A stretch of DNA of 45,276 bases, taken from IMG/VR virus record IMGVR_UViG_3300034684_000064, positions 1 to 45,276 of that record. One strand, given 5' to 3'. The stretch is from a virus. Of the stretch, positions 1 to 8,365 are shown piece by piece. The position numbers were made by a program, and so were the translations under genes. Position 1 is the first letter of the stretch. Each line of letters begins with the position of its first letter. The notes beneath the pieces were generated by a model. That model saw only the letters and a program-made list of their open reading frames with translations, made no database searches and was not told the DNA's origin.

Positions 1-448
1 TTAACTCACTAACCTGAAGGTATATGAAATATTTCCCAGGATAGATGAAGTTAGGGGACAATACTCTAGCTTTTGCTTGTACTCCAACAGTACCGGTTTG
101 ATTGCTATATACGAGCTGAGTTCTATCTACATAGAAGTTCTGAAGGTACCATCCGACATCTATGAAAAAAGGGTTTATGATTGGGTCGGATAACACTGGG
201 GAGAAAAAAATTTTGTGAACTAATTGTTTAACGTCCGTAAATTCTCCATAGATCAGATCCTTAAGTCTACTTAAAGCATAACTTGTAGGTAACGACTTAG
301 TACTATTGGTTTCCGGATCGTTAGTGATATGATTGACATCATTACCACTTATATCAAGCATATCCGTACGAGTAACTTTAACATCCAACTGTTGTCCGGT
401 TATACTGGACGGTGTCATGGTGGAAGCAGGGAACGATTTATTTGACAT
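1..448 (-). CDS. Tail-fibre-like structural protein, N-terminal part (runs off the window)
   Basis: The frame opens with ATG at 448 and stays open to the window edge, giving about 149 residues. The first bases look like a stop but are in another frame. I see no catalytic motif. A short segment near residue 45 (NSTKSLPTSYALSRL) resembles a segment of the neighbouring long fibre-like protein (SNTTLATSLAVSVLRQYL), as in tail-fibre shafts where a 'set of known values then index' pattern recurs. A late-type promoter motif (482-489, minus strand) lies 34 nt upstream. This fits a late virion gene. The function is inferred from context and this weak similarity only. Confidence 0.6.
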   Translation of the reverse strand, partial: MSNKSFPASTMTPSSITGQQLDVKVTRTDMLDISGNDVNHITNDPETNSTKSLPTSYALSRLKDLIYGEFTDVKQLVHKIFFSPVLSDPIINPFFIDVGWYLQNFYVDRTQLVYSNQTGTVGVQAKARVLSPNFIYPGKYFIYLQVSEL

Positions 449-481
449 AAAAATTACCTCAAAAAATAAGGTTTTATAAAG

Positions 482-489
482 CATACTAT
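482..489 (-). promoter_or_regulatory. Late-type promoter motif ATAGTATG
   Basis: Minus strand reads CCATAGTATGCTTTATAAA, 34 nt before the start of the fibre-like gene. The same ATAGTATG occurs before three other minus-strand genes in the window. Confidence 0.45.
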
Positions 490-490
490 G

Positions 491-528
491 GATCTTAGAG
501 ACTGGTGTTAACACCAGTCTCTAAGATC
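491..528 (-). terminator. Perfect 38-bp palindrome, terminator
   Basis: Two 19-bp arms meet with no spacer (centre 509/510). It lies 23 nt past the stop of the 517-aa gene. No long U-tract follows on the minus strand. Confidence 0.6.
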
Positions 529-551
529 TCATGTACTATTACGTCGTTACA

Positions 552-2105
552 TTAAGAGATTGCTACTCGTATCGATTCGATATAGATTTCCTTTGCTTCA
601 TTAGTCAAATGGATCACGACTTCATCATCGATCATCTCCAGATGAACTTTGAGTGTACCTCCAGATCCATCATCTACGGAATCCATCGTATAGACGTGAC
701 CCGTATCGAGATTAGATTTTGTGATCGTTATGAGTGCTCCAGTTTTATTTTCCAATGAAAAGAATTCTTTGCTTTCAACCGAATAGGAGTAAGCTATCTC
801 CATGATTTTTATTTCATCGAATTCATTCCATGCGGTATCCATACCAACCGGACTTTTTCCTAACGAAAGTTTAGAAAGATCGTCAGGATATTTCATATCT
901 TCTGTTTTCAGATATTCTTTCTCGTAGTCCGGCTGGGTATTTGTCTGGACAGGAACATTTTCCGACTGGGGGGATTGTGTCTGTTCTGAATCGATATCCT
1001 CCACAAGAGAATCGTTAAGATTTTCGTTTGAAGGATTTTCGTTTGGACGGGTATAATAATAATCCGGATGCATAGTGCTCATCTTCCATTTGCACAACGA
1101 TCCGGACGCCTGTATAGTCGAATTCGTTCGACGTTTCATACGCTGAAGCATACCGTAGAATTCGAATATATTTTCTACTTGACCGAAAAGATTCTGCATC
1201 AAACCTACGCCATATCCATCAAGATAAGCTTGAATTTGATCAAAATCATCTCGAACAAAAGAGAACTCATACATCGTAGAGTCAAGTTCTACATCGTAGT
1301 CGTATCCTTTGTTGTTGTATGCGAGTGCGCATTGAAATTGCATCTGCTGTGTATCTGTCAACATTCCCACAAATACCGGCCAGATATATCTTCTGTCGTA
1401 TTTGTCAAAGAGTTCGTTACAACGTGTTTCGATACGTTTAAGAAACTTCTCGATTGTGGGCAAAACCACTCTGTTTGGAGTATTGACAGGATCGTAAAGC
1501 CCCATTTCAGGAGTCTGCTGATCTGACTGCAACTTAGCCAAGGAATCAAATACTTGCAGACGTTCCGTACGAAAGGTGGGTATAAATGACTCTACGTATA
1601 GGGCTTCTGTGCAGTTATACATGAAGACCTTCGTTTTGGCTGCCTTATACATCTCTCTGGCTTGAACTATGCCAAGTTCTTCAGCAGGTTGCACCCATGA
1701 GCTGTCTGTGATTTGATGGTTTCCGGAAGTTTCGCACACTTTTTCCAAAATAACTTCCTGAAAAACATTTTGCGTTCTTCTGGATTGTTGCGGGCGAAAA
1801 GACTTGACACGATACAATGCAAATTTTGCATTTCCTCTATCGTGAGTGGCAACCATCACGGTGCACTGAGGCCACACTTTAACAAGAGCATGGATCTCGT
1901 TCGGTCTCAAAGGATGCAATACTTTACTTGTGGGCAATCCTCCGGATGGGCTTCCGACCACTACAGCAATACCTTGGACTTCGTTAGCTCCTCCAAGTTC
2001 GAATAGATCTCCATCCTTCCCAGTAGGAAGAACTAAATGTTTCGGAAATCTTTGAGAAAGTTGGGATTTAGTCCAATTGAGCAACTCAATTTTCCAGTTA
2101 GCCAT
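552..2105 (-). CDS. Unknown protein, 517 aa, early promoter
   Basis: I do not recognise this protein. It starts at ATG 2105 behind a clear AAGGAG. An early-type promoter (2140-2147) lies 34 nt further up, so it is probably made early despite lying beside fibre genes. The first ~330 residues look globular. Residues ~365-405 form a polar linker rich in Ser, Asn, Gln and Glu, followed by a second compact, beta-rich C-terminal region that ends in acidic and hydrophobic stretches. No transmembrane segment or signal peptide is visible. The gene has its own promoter and its own terminator hairpin (491-528), so it is a single-gene unit. Confidence 0.85.
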   Translation of the reverse strand: MANWKIELLNWTKSQLSQRFPKHLVLPTGKDGDLFELGGANEVQGIAVVVGSPSGGLPTSKVLHPLRPNEIHALVKVWPQCTVMVATHDRGNAKFALYRVKSFRPQQSRRTQNVFQEVILEKVCETSGNHQITDSSWVQPAEELGIVQAREMYKAAKTKVFMYNCTEALYVESFIPTFRTERLQVFDSLAKLQSDQQTPEMGLYDPVNTPNRVVLPTIEKFLKRIETRCNELFDKYDRRYIWPVFVGMLTDTQQMQFQCALAYNNKGYDYDVELDSTMYEFSFVRDDFDQIQAYLDGYGVGLMQNLFGQVENIFEFYGMLQRMKRRTNSTIQASGSLCKWKMSTMHPDYYYTRPNENPSNENLNDSLVEDIDSEQTQSPQSENVPVQTNTQPDYEKEYLKTEDMKYPDDLSKLSLGKSPVGMDTAWNEFDEIKIMEIAYSYSVESKEFFSLENKTGALITITKSNLDTGHVYTMDSVDDGSGGTLKVHLEMIDDEVVIHLTNEAKEIYIESIRVAIS

Positions 2106-2139
2106 ATCCGACTCCTTTAAATTGTGAACGTTCGAATTA

Positions 2140-2147
2140 GTAATATA
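2140..2147 (-). promoter_or_regulatory. Early-type promoter TATATTAC
   Basis: Minus strand reads TATAGGTCTATATTACTAAT. This is an exact match to the TATATTAC element, upstream of the 517-aa gene. Confidence 0.6.
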
Positions 2148-2201
2148 GACCTATAAACACGATGAACCTGTATAGTACATGTTGTTAAAGTGAATTTATA
2201 T

Positions 2202-2238
2202 GTATATCTAGAGGACCAATACGGTCCTCTAGATATAC
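2202..2238 (-). terminator. Hairpin terminator
   Basis: 16-bp perfect arms (2202-2217 and 2223-2238) with a 5-nt loop, 6 nt past the stop of the long fibre gene. Confidence 0.75.
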
Positions 2239-2244
2239 GGTTAT

Positions 2245-5094
2245 TTACCAAAGTCGCTTAATCAAGACAACATATCTTCCTTTTAAGTACGTCGTGATTA
2301 CGATTTCTTTATCCGTGATCTCAGATATCTTAGCCGGAGGAACCGCACTATAGACATCTTGTATCTGGATCTGACAATCCACCAATTCTGTATTGAATGG
2401 ATTGGGGATTCTGTGAACTACTTCTTTGTCAGGTTGTACATTAAAATGATCGACTGGGATATAACCATAGCGACCTAATATAGGTCCATCATAAGTTAAT
2501 CCAGACCACATTTTATCATAGCTTTCTATGTACTTGATCGTTCCTAAGAATCCTTTAGGTGGAGACATTGTTCCAGACGCTATATTCAAGTATGGCGTAG
2601 CGAACCTTAAAATAAACTGTCCTAAACCTACACGTGTTTGAGATTGAGTTCCTTTTAAAGTTAACTTATACCCAAGTATATTTTCTTTAGGTATGGGATA
2701 TTTTTTCCTATACCAAATAGCAGGAGAATCTTTGCCAGATATCCCAGGATAAAAATGTGTCAGCAGTTCTATCTCAGTATACTCTTCTCCGATCAAATAT
2801 TCTAATTTGATCTGGTTAGGTATGGTATTTTCTAAAAGCATCCTCTTTTCAAACACATACGAGTGTTCAAGGATACTTAAAGGTTCTAAGAACGAATGTG
2901 TGATAGTTACTTCAGTAACTCCTTCGTTACTCAGATAGATATCGGGAACATTTTCTCCGTAGATATTTTCTACAGGATTTTGTGGATCTTCATCAGATAC
3001 AGACACATCTCCCCAATAAGGATTCGTTTTCTCTGCATATCCACCTGTCAATCCGTCATATCCTCTCGGACTAAGACTAAATTCAGGTTTCAATATACTT
3101 GTCTCAAGTACTACTTCTCCTTCTTCGTTTTCTGACATGAGTAAGTATAATGGAGATCTTGCACTAGTCAGATTAGGAGAGATAGAAAGTCCATCTTGAG
3201 CTATGATAGTAGATACACTTCCAGACGCATCTGCATATGTGAGTTCTGTACCTTCGATCACTGTAAGTTTATTTGGTTCTACATCTACAAAATCGAATTT
3301 GACTCGGAACATCCACTTGTTACTTCCGAGAAGATCTACTTTACGTATCAAGAATCCAAAAAACTTACCAGATTTAGACTCTGCCAGCGTAGACTTGTAT
3401 GGTGTGTATGTGGTATCCCATGGATCAGTGAAGGTCTTTGTTTCTACAAGCAAATTGTCTATGAGGAATTCCCAGGAACGAGGATATCCCATAACCCCAG
3501 CTTCAGGCTCGGGAAGTATCTCATAACCAGATATCTTCCTGTCAGTATGAAACATATACCCTACAAGTACAAAAGGATCTAGATCTTCTGTTTCACTTAA
3601 AAATGCAGTATATCCGATACTGGCATCTTCTTCAGTAAGAAGAACTTTAAATCCGTACTGTGCAGGATGTTCATCGATAGGAGGCACGCTTGTGACAGCT
3701 ACTCCTGATTTGTAATCATATTCAGATGAAGATGTGTGCAATATGTCACTAGTCAGTACCATGCTCACTGGAGCTGTGATCTGAGTATTTTCTAACTCGA
3801 TAGGAAGATACCCTTGTGGAGCATTTGTGAGTACATTAGGCGCAAGAAGTGTACTTCCGACTCCAGAAGCATCCAGGATCTCATTGATCACATTACGAAC
3901 TTGTGCTTCTCCCAGATATTCCGGATGTTCATGTACTTTTGGAGCTGCTCCAAGAGAATCCAAGGTGTGTGTATGTTCCGCATCTGCTTTATTGAGCAAT
4001 ATGTTCAACAGATACTGTCGCAATACACTCACAGCAAGTGATGTGGCCAAAGTCGTATTGCTATCCAGATCAACCGCATCGCTAATAGCGTTTGGGATAT
4101 TTTCTAATCCCACATCGGCTTTAGTGTGCGTGTGTCTTTCAGGAGCTGCTCCGATCTCTTCAGGTAAATGCGTATGATCTTTATCTGCAGCTCCAAGATC
4201 ATCGAGATCGTGGGTATGATCGACTGCTGCAGCTCCTATACTTTCTGGAGTGATCCGGTGAGGATTAGATTCAGACAAGTGGGCAGAAAGTTGATCTTTT
4301 ACTTCTTGGATATTTCTTTGGATATGTTCTTGTAGAGTTTCTGTCAGAGTTATAATAGCAGACTCTAACTCTTCGTGGGTAACTCCGGTACCTCCCCCAC
4401 TCTGGAACAGGTACTGAAGATAATTCTTTAAACGAGGAGTTATCCTGTGCATATTGATCGAACGAACAACTATCAGCTCTTCAGGAAACACATCCTTAGC
4501 TACAACTTGTAGAGTTTGAATTTCTGAATCATTTACTGAAAGCTCGAAAAAGTGTGAACCTACAGTAGAGATAGTTTTTAGTACGGTACCGTCAGTATCG
4601 ACTAACTCTAATCTTCCGGAATCCAATCTTGGAATATCTATTTTGAAAAAGTAATCTCCGTCGAAATGAAAGTTCTCGTTTTTAATTTCGATGAAATTGT
4701 TGTCTTGGTAATCTTTCCCAATATAGGAGATCTCACCATCCACTATATTCCAATTTAAGATTCCCCAAGTATCATCTATCTCAGAGAATATTTGAGGAAT
4801 TAAAGGAAGCGTGATTACTGTATTATCCAAAAAGAAATTGTGATGTGGATCAATCTGTTCCAACTGATCTGTTAATTTCTGATACGCTAATGCTAAAGCA
4901 TGAGAAGATGGTACAGAACGAATAGATCCTTCAGAAGGATCATGACTAAGATATTCTATTGATTCGTCGTGCAACATCAGACTATTGGTGATAACACGAA
5001 GTGCCATAGCTGCACCACCCAGAAGAGTTCCTCCGGGGTGGTTCTGGGTATCAACTAAAGAAGCCCCATCACTACCATTGACTTGTTGAGGCAT
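2245..5094 (-). CDS. Tail fibre / baseplate-associated structural protein, 949 aa
   Basis: Long fibre-like virion protein. Residues ~280-400 carry repeated units of the form DHTHxxxxxGAA (for example DHTHDLDDLGAA, DHTHLPEEIGAA, RHTHTKADVGLENIPNA, EHTHTLDSLGAA). These histidine-rich shaft repeats are typical of phage tail fibres and long fibre trimerisation regions. The N-terminal ~250 residues and C-terminal ~500 residues are beta-rich with no catalytic motif. The C-terminal part may bind the receptor or be a virion decoration. Start ATG 5094 follows GGAGG; a late-type motif (5125-5132) lies upstream. The family is known from repeats only; the exact position in the tail is not shown. Confidence 0.8.
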   Translation of the reverse strand: MPQQVNGSDGASLVDTQNHPGGTLLGGAAMALRVITNSLMLHDESIEYLSHDPSEGSIRSVPSSHALALAYQKLTDQLEQIDPHHNFFLDNTVITLPLIPQIFSEIDDTWGILNWNIVDGEISYIGKDYQDNNFIEIKNENFHFDGDYFFKIDIPRLDSGRLELVDTDGTVLKTISTVGSHFFELSVNDSEIQTLQVVAKDVFPEELIVVRSINMHRITPRLKNYLQYLFQSGGGTGVTHEELESAIITLTETLQEHIQRNIQEVKDQLSAHLSESNPHRITPESIGAAAVDHTHDLDDLGAADKDHTHLPEEIGAAPERHTHTKADVGLENIPNAISDAVDLDSNTTLATSLAVSVLRQYLLNILLNKADAEHTHTLDSLGAAPKVHEHPEYLGEAQVRNVINEILDASGVGSTLLAPNVLTNAPQGYLPIELENTQITAPVSMVLTSDILHTSSSEYDYKSGVAVTSVPPIDEHPAQYGFKVLLTEEDASIGYTAFLSETEDLDPFVLVGYMFHTDRKISGYEILPEPEAGVMGYPRSWEFLIDNLLVETKTFTDPWDTTYTPYKSTLAESKSGKFFGFLIRKVDLLGSNKWMFRVKFDFVDVEPNKLTVIEGTELTYADASGSVSTIIAQDGLSISPNLTSARSPLYLLMSENEEGEVVLETSILKPEFSLSPRGYDGLTGGYAEKTNPYWGDVSVSDEDPQNPVENIYGENVPDIYLSNEGVTEVTITHSFLEPLSILEHSYVFEKRMLLENTIPNQIKLEYLIGEEYTEIELLTHFYPGISGKDSPAIWYRKKYPIPKENILGYKLTLKGTQSQTRVGLGQFILRFATPYLNIASGTMSPPKGFLGTIKYIESYDKMWSGLTYDGPILGRYGYIPVDHFNVQPDKEVVHRIPNPFNTELVDCQIQIQDVYSAVPPAKISEITDKEIVITTYLKGRYVVLIKRLW

Positions 5095-5124
5095 AAAAAC
5101 ACCCTCCAGGTTAGTTAACTAAGT

Positions 5125-5132
5125 CATACTAT
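5125..5132 (-). promoter_or_regulatory. Late-type promoter motif ATAGTATG
   Basis: Minus strand reads CTGATAGTATGACTTAG, 31 nt upstream of the long fibre gene. Confidence 0.5.
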
Positions 5133-5140
5133 CAGAAAGG

Positions 5141-5166
5141 AAGAACCCCGCAGAAGCAGGGTTCTT
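5141..5166 (-). terminator. Hairpin terminator after the helicase gene
   Basis: 8-bp arms AAGAACCC/GGGTTCTT, 10-nt loop, 4 nt past the helicase stop. Confidence 0.6.
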
Positions 5167-5170
5167 CTCT

Positions 5171-6724
5171 TTACAATAAAATATCTATCGCAGCCATTTC
5201 TGTGGTGTTTTGAGCTTCTTCTTCATCCGAATAAATGTCTTCCACAAAGTCAGGAGTATCCTTAAGAATATCGTCTCCTATACCAGCAACTGTAAACGGA
5301 TAAGCACAATACTGATGACTTTCTGGGGTATCATCCACATATCTGTGTTTTCCACGTTGCATCGTTAAGAACTTTCTTCCTCTATGATTTTTCTCCAAAT
5401 GTACAAAGATCTCAAGGTCAACTTCTTGTGATGCACCTAAACTTCCAGCAGCTCCAGCAGCTGTAAAGTTTTTAACGTGGTTGGTCGAAGATTGGTTCAT
5501 GATGTTTTTCATAACATCACGATTGAGCTGATGTGGCGTTATGAATGTGATACCTTTCGATTTGGTATACGTACACATGTTGTTGAAAAGCGCAGTAATC
5601 AGAAGATCATCACGTTGGTTGCTAACACTAACGGTTTTGGAAGTTTTCTTCATTTTGAGTGCATAATCCACTGCAACAATAGCTAGTTCATATCCTTCAG
5701 CTTCGTACGCCTCTATAGTCTGAACGAACTCATCATAGCCAAACTCGTTACTTGACCACCTTTCAATGAAGAAATGCCATCCTTGTTGGAGATAGAATCG
5801 TTGTACAAATTCAACTATCTCGTCATCTGTCTTCCCTTCAGCGGACTCTCCCGAAGTAGTTTCGTATGCTACTTTGTAAAACCAGTAAAGATTCTTATTA
5901 GCTTCGTTCTCAAGACTAATGAAAAGTACAAGTGGTTTCCCTTTAAAATGTGCCGGTGGAAGGTTATAACAAAGTACCCCTCTAAGGATCGTCATAAGAA
6001 GACCCGATTTGAAATTATGTAATAGTGCGTAGATACACACAGATTCTCCAAGCGCCAGTCCTCCACGTTTACCGAACATTCGATTAAGTCCCTGTAAACC
6101 TGTACGAAGGATTCCTTTTTCTTCACGAGCTCTTCTTAATGCTAATGCATCAAGTAACGAATTTGTGTCATTCATATTGATCCTCTCTACAACACCTTTA
6201 GAAAGTCTATCGTTTAAACTTACACTTTCGGACAGATCCCTTGCCAGATTAGCTATAGTTGATAAGTGATCTTCTTGTTGCTGTGGGTCAGAACAAGAAT
6301 TAAAAGAGTTCAACTGATTCCATATCGATTTTATTTTTTGGGAATAGTAGTGACCAACTGCAACGTTTTTCAATTTCAATTTAAGTTCATTGGCTATTCT
6401 AGGATTTGACTCTTTATCTTTTTCGAAGATAGATTTTACTGCATCTGATAAAAGAGTATCTGCTTTAAGAATGGGGTCAGACAAAAAAGATATAGCCAAG
6501 CGTGCTCTTTCAGTAGATGCGTTATTATCGTTAGGAAGGTTACGTATTTTTTCTAAAAAATTAACGAACTTGTGTGTAAGTCCATTGTCGGTACTAGCGT
6601 TGTAGGTTTTGTCTGATTTATGAATATAAATCAAGTTATCAATTTTTTCTAGGTCTACATCTTCTTGATAATTTACAAGAAGATTAAGGGCATCCAACAC
6701 TATTTCTGTAGTTATGCTGCTCAT
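5171..6724 (-). CDS. DnaB-like replicative helicase (RecA-fold)
   Basis: Predicted hexameric DNA helicase that unwinds the replication fork. The N-terminal ~200 residues are helical. The C-terminal half follows the DnaB ATPase layout: a Walker A position near residues 232-241 (LLHNFKSG), a strand plus glutamate (VLFISLENE, motif H1a/H2 region), Walker B (LAIVAVDY, about residue 350), and the H3 sensor block (GITFITPHQLNRD). It ends with a basic segment and an acidic tail. The P-loop is not the usual GxxxxGKT, but the Lys-Ser pair is kept, as in some phage helicases. The start is set at ATG 6724 because the longer TTG-started frame includes the GAGGAT ribosome site. It is divergent from the acidic protein gene. 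Confidence 0.82.
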   Translation of the reverse strand: MSSITTEIVLDALNLLVNYQEDVDLEKIDNLIYIHKSDKTYNASTDNGLTHKFVNFLEKIRNLPNDNNASTERARLAISFLSDPILKADTLLSDAVKSIFEKDKESNPRIANELKLKLKNVAVGHYYSQKIKSIWNQLNSFNSCSDPQQQEDHLSTIANLARDLSESVSLNDRLSKGVVERINMNDTNSLLDALALRRAREEKGILRTGLQGLNRMFGKRGGLALGESVCIYALLHNFKSGLLMTILRGVLCYNLPPAHFKGKPLVLFISLENEANKNLYWFYKVAYETTSGESAEGKTDDEIVEFVQRFYLQQGWHFFIERWSSNEFGYDEFVQTIEAYEAEGYELAIVAVDYALKMKKTSKTVSVSNQRDDLLITALFNNMCTYTKSKGITFITPHQLNRDVMKNIMNQSSTNHVKNFTAAGAAGSLGASQEVDLEIFVHLEKNHRGRKFLTMQRGKHRYVDDTPESHQYCAYPFTVAGIGDDILKDTPDFVEDIYSDEEEAQNTTEMAAIDILL

Positions 6725-6766
6725 GGATATCCTCAAAAACGTTATTGATCTAGTTGTGCAAAATAT

Positions 6767-6774
6767 ATGGTATG
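6767..6774 (+). promoter_or_regulatory. Late-type promoter motif ATGGTATG
   Basis: Plus strand TATATGGTATGCCGG, 39 nt before ATG 6814. Three other plus-strand genes carry ATGGTAT(A/G) at 23-31 nt from their start. Confidence 0.5.
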
Positions 6775-6813
6775 CCGGTATAAAAATTCAACTCTGGTAA
6801 AGGAGTGTTCGTT

Positions 6814-8322
6814 ATGATCGCATTCACCATCCGAAAAGATGTTCCGACAAATATTAAAACTGACCTTTTGAAATACGAAGATCCCCAGATCTCTTCCCTA
6901 AAAGAAGACTGGAACAACTTTAAATCCCCGGTAGAACAATTACAATATCTTGCAGAACAGATCCTTCTTGCAAAATATACTAACGAAATGAACGATGGAC
7001 ACTCTGAAGAATGTGTCGAGTATTTGAATTCGTTGGAAGGATTTTTAAATATTGTTCCTGAAGATCATCCCAATTTTTCACAAGATAAATTAAAAGCATA
7101 CGCCTCCGCACTCAAAAACTTCTATTATGACAAACCGTTCGATGCTCTTGAACTGTATCTACTTTTGAGCGATGTGTTCCTGGGTCAAGGAACAACCCTC
7201 TCTAAGGGGTTTTATGGAACTTATCTTGGAATGCATGCCAAAGGTCAAAATCGTGGAGTAGTTCGAGAACACATGAAAAATGTGAATCCTTCTATTCTGC
7301 AGGTTGTTAAAGTTCCAGTACAAGAACTAGTTTTAATGGAAAACAAAGCTCTCCCAAATTCAGGACACTACTTAGTTGCATATACTACGGATTGTTCCAA
7401 ACCCACTGACTTTAAATACACAGATCTTTCGATAACTGCTAACAGTGCACAAGAGCACTTATTGAGTTACGATTGGGCTAAACGTGGAATTATTTCCTTT
7501 ATAGATACTTTCCAATCTTTCGGGTGTACTTACAGATATGGATTAGAATCCATATACTCTATGCCTGCACTTCTTAACAAAACAGTACACAGAAAAGTCA
7601 CTACGTTAGATAGAAATATCAAAGTAAGAAGTAATTTGGTGAAGTTACTTCACCGCGTTATTACCAAATATTCTATAGAGGTAGATCCGAGATCTGTATA
7701 CTTCGTGATCCGTGATCTTGGATATTATGGCGCAGAAACTTTATTGTGCCAAGATGTCAATAATCAAAAACTGGCCAGTTTAGAGTCCTACTCTGAATTA
7801 GCTTTCTTGAGTCGTGAAGTTCTTCGAGTCGCTCTCGAAGCTGCTCAAGATGAAGATACTGATGATGAAGAAGATAATGAGGAAGAAGATAATCAGGATA
7901 ATGAAGATGTAGATCCCATGGATGATGATCCTGAATCTGATCCTGATGCAGATGATGAATCTGACGAAGATCCGTCTGACGAAGATTCGGACGATACTGA
8001 TTTATCAGAAACAGACGATTCGTCTTCAGATACAGAAAGTGAAGATTCTGACGGGAGCGGTTCCCAAACGACAGACACAACAACAGAATCTGAAAAAACA
8101 CTTACTGAACTTGATGAATTGGTTATTTCTCGTAAACAAACATTGTCCGATTACTTCTATCAGAAAAAGATAGGACAAAAGATCAAAAATATCTTGAATA
8201 ATCCTCCGGCTCATCTTTCTTCGGAAACAGTAGCTTTTCTGGAGATATGGTATCTCCAGTGGTTGTTTTTAGTTAGTGCTGATACAACCAGATCTGTACT
8301 GAGTAATCTGCGACTTAAGTAG
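6814..8322 (+). CDS. Acidic protein upstream of the capsid gene, possible scaffold or inner head protein
   Basis: 502 aa, start ATG 6814 after AAGGAG (a GTG at 6805 would overlap the ribosome site). Residues ~1-345 look helical and globular. Residues ~345-430 are an extreme low-complexity run of Asp, Glu and Ser. The last ~75 residues return to a basic, hydrophobic segment with a helix. I do not recognise a family. It shares a transcription unit with the capsid gene (43-nt gap, no promoter or terminator between them). In many phages the gene just before the capsid gene encodes a scaffold, protease or core protein, and acidic charge is common among scaffolds. The role is therefore inferred from position and composition only. 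Confidence 0.85.
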   Translation: MIAFTIRKDVPTNIKTDLLKYEDPQISSLKEDWNNFKSPVEQLQYLAEQILLAKYTNEMNDGHSEECVEYLNSLEGFLNIVPEDHPNFSQDKLKAYASALKNFYYDKPFDALELYLLLSDVFLGQGTTLSKGFYGTYLGMHAKGQNRGVVREHMKNVNPSILQVVKVPVQELVLMENKALPNSGHYLVAYTTDCSKPTDFKYTDLSITANSAQEHLLSYDWAKRGIISFIDTFQSFGCTYRYGLESIYSMPALLNKTVHRKVTTLDRNIKVRSNLVKLLHRVITKYSIEVDPRSVYFVIRDLGYYGAETLLCQDVNNQKLASLESYSELAFLSREVLRVALEAAQDEDTDDEEDNEEEDNQDNEDVDPMDDDPESDPDADDESDEDPSDEDSDDTDLSETDDSSSDTESEDSDGSGSQTTDTTTESEKTLTELDELVISRKQTLSDYFYQKKIGQKIKNILNNPPAHLSSETVAFLEIWYLQWLFLVSADTTRSVLSNLRLK

Positions 8323-8365
8323 ACCCGGGCAACCAATAAACATTAACATGTACAAGGAATTCCTT

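Noticed and set aside
7757-8101. Frames antisense to or out of frame with the acidic tract
   Set aside because: Products of the GAT/GAA repeats; low complexity with no start signal.
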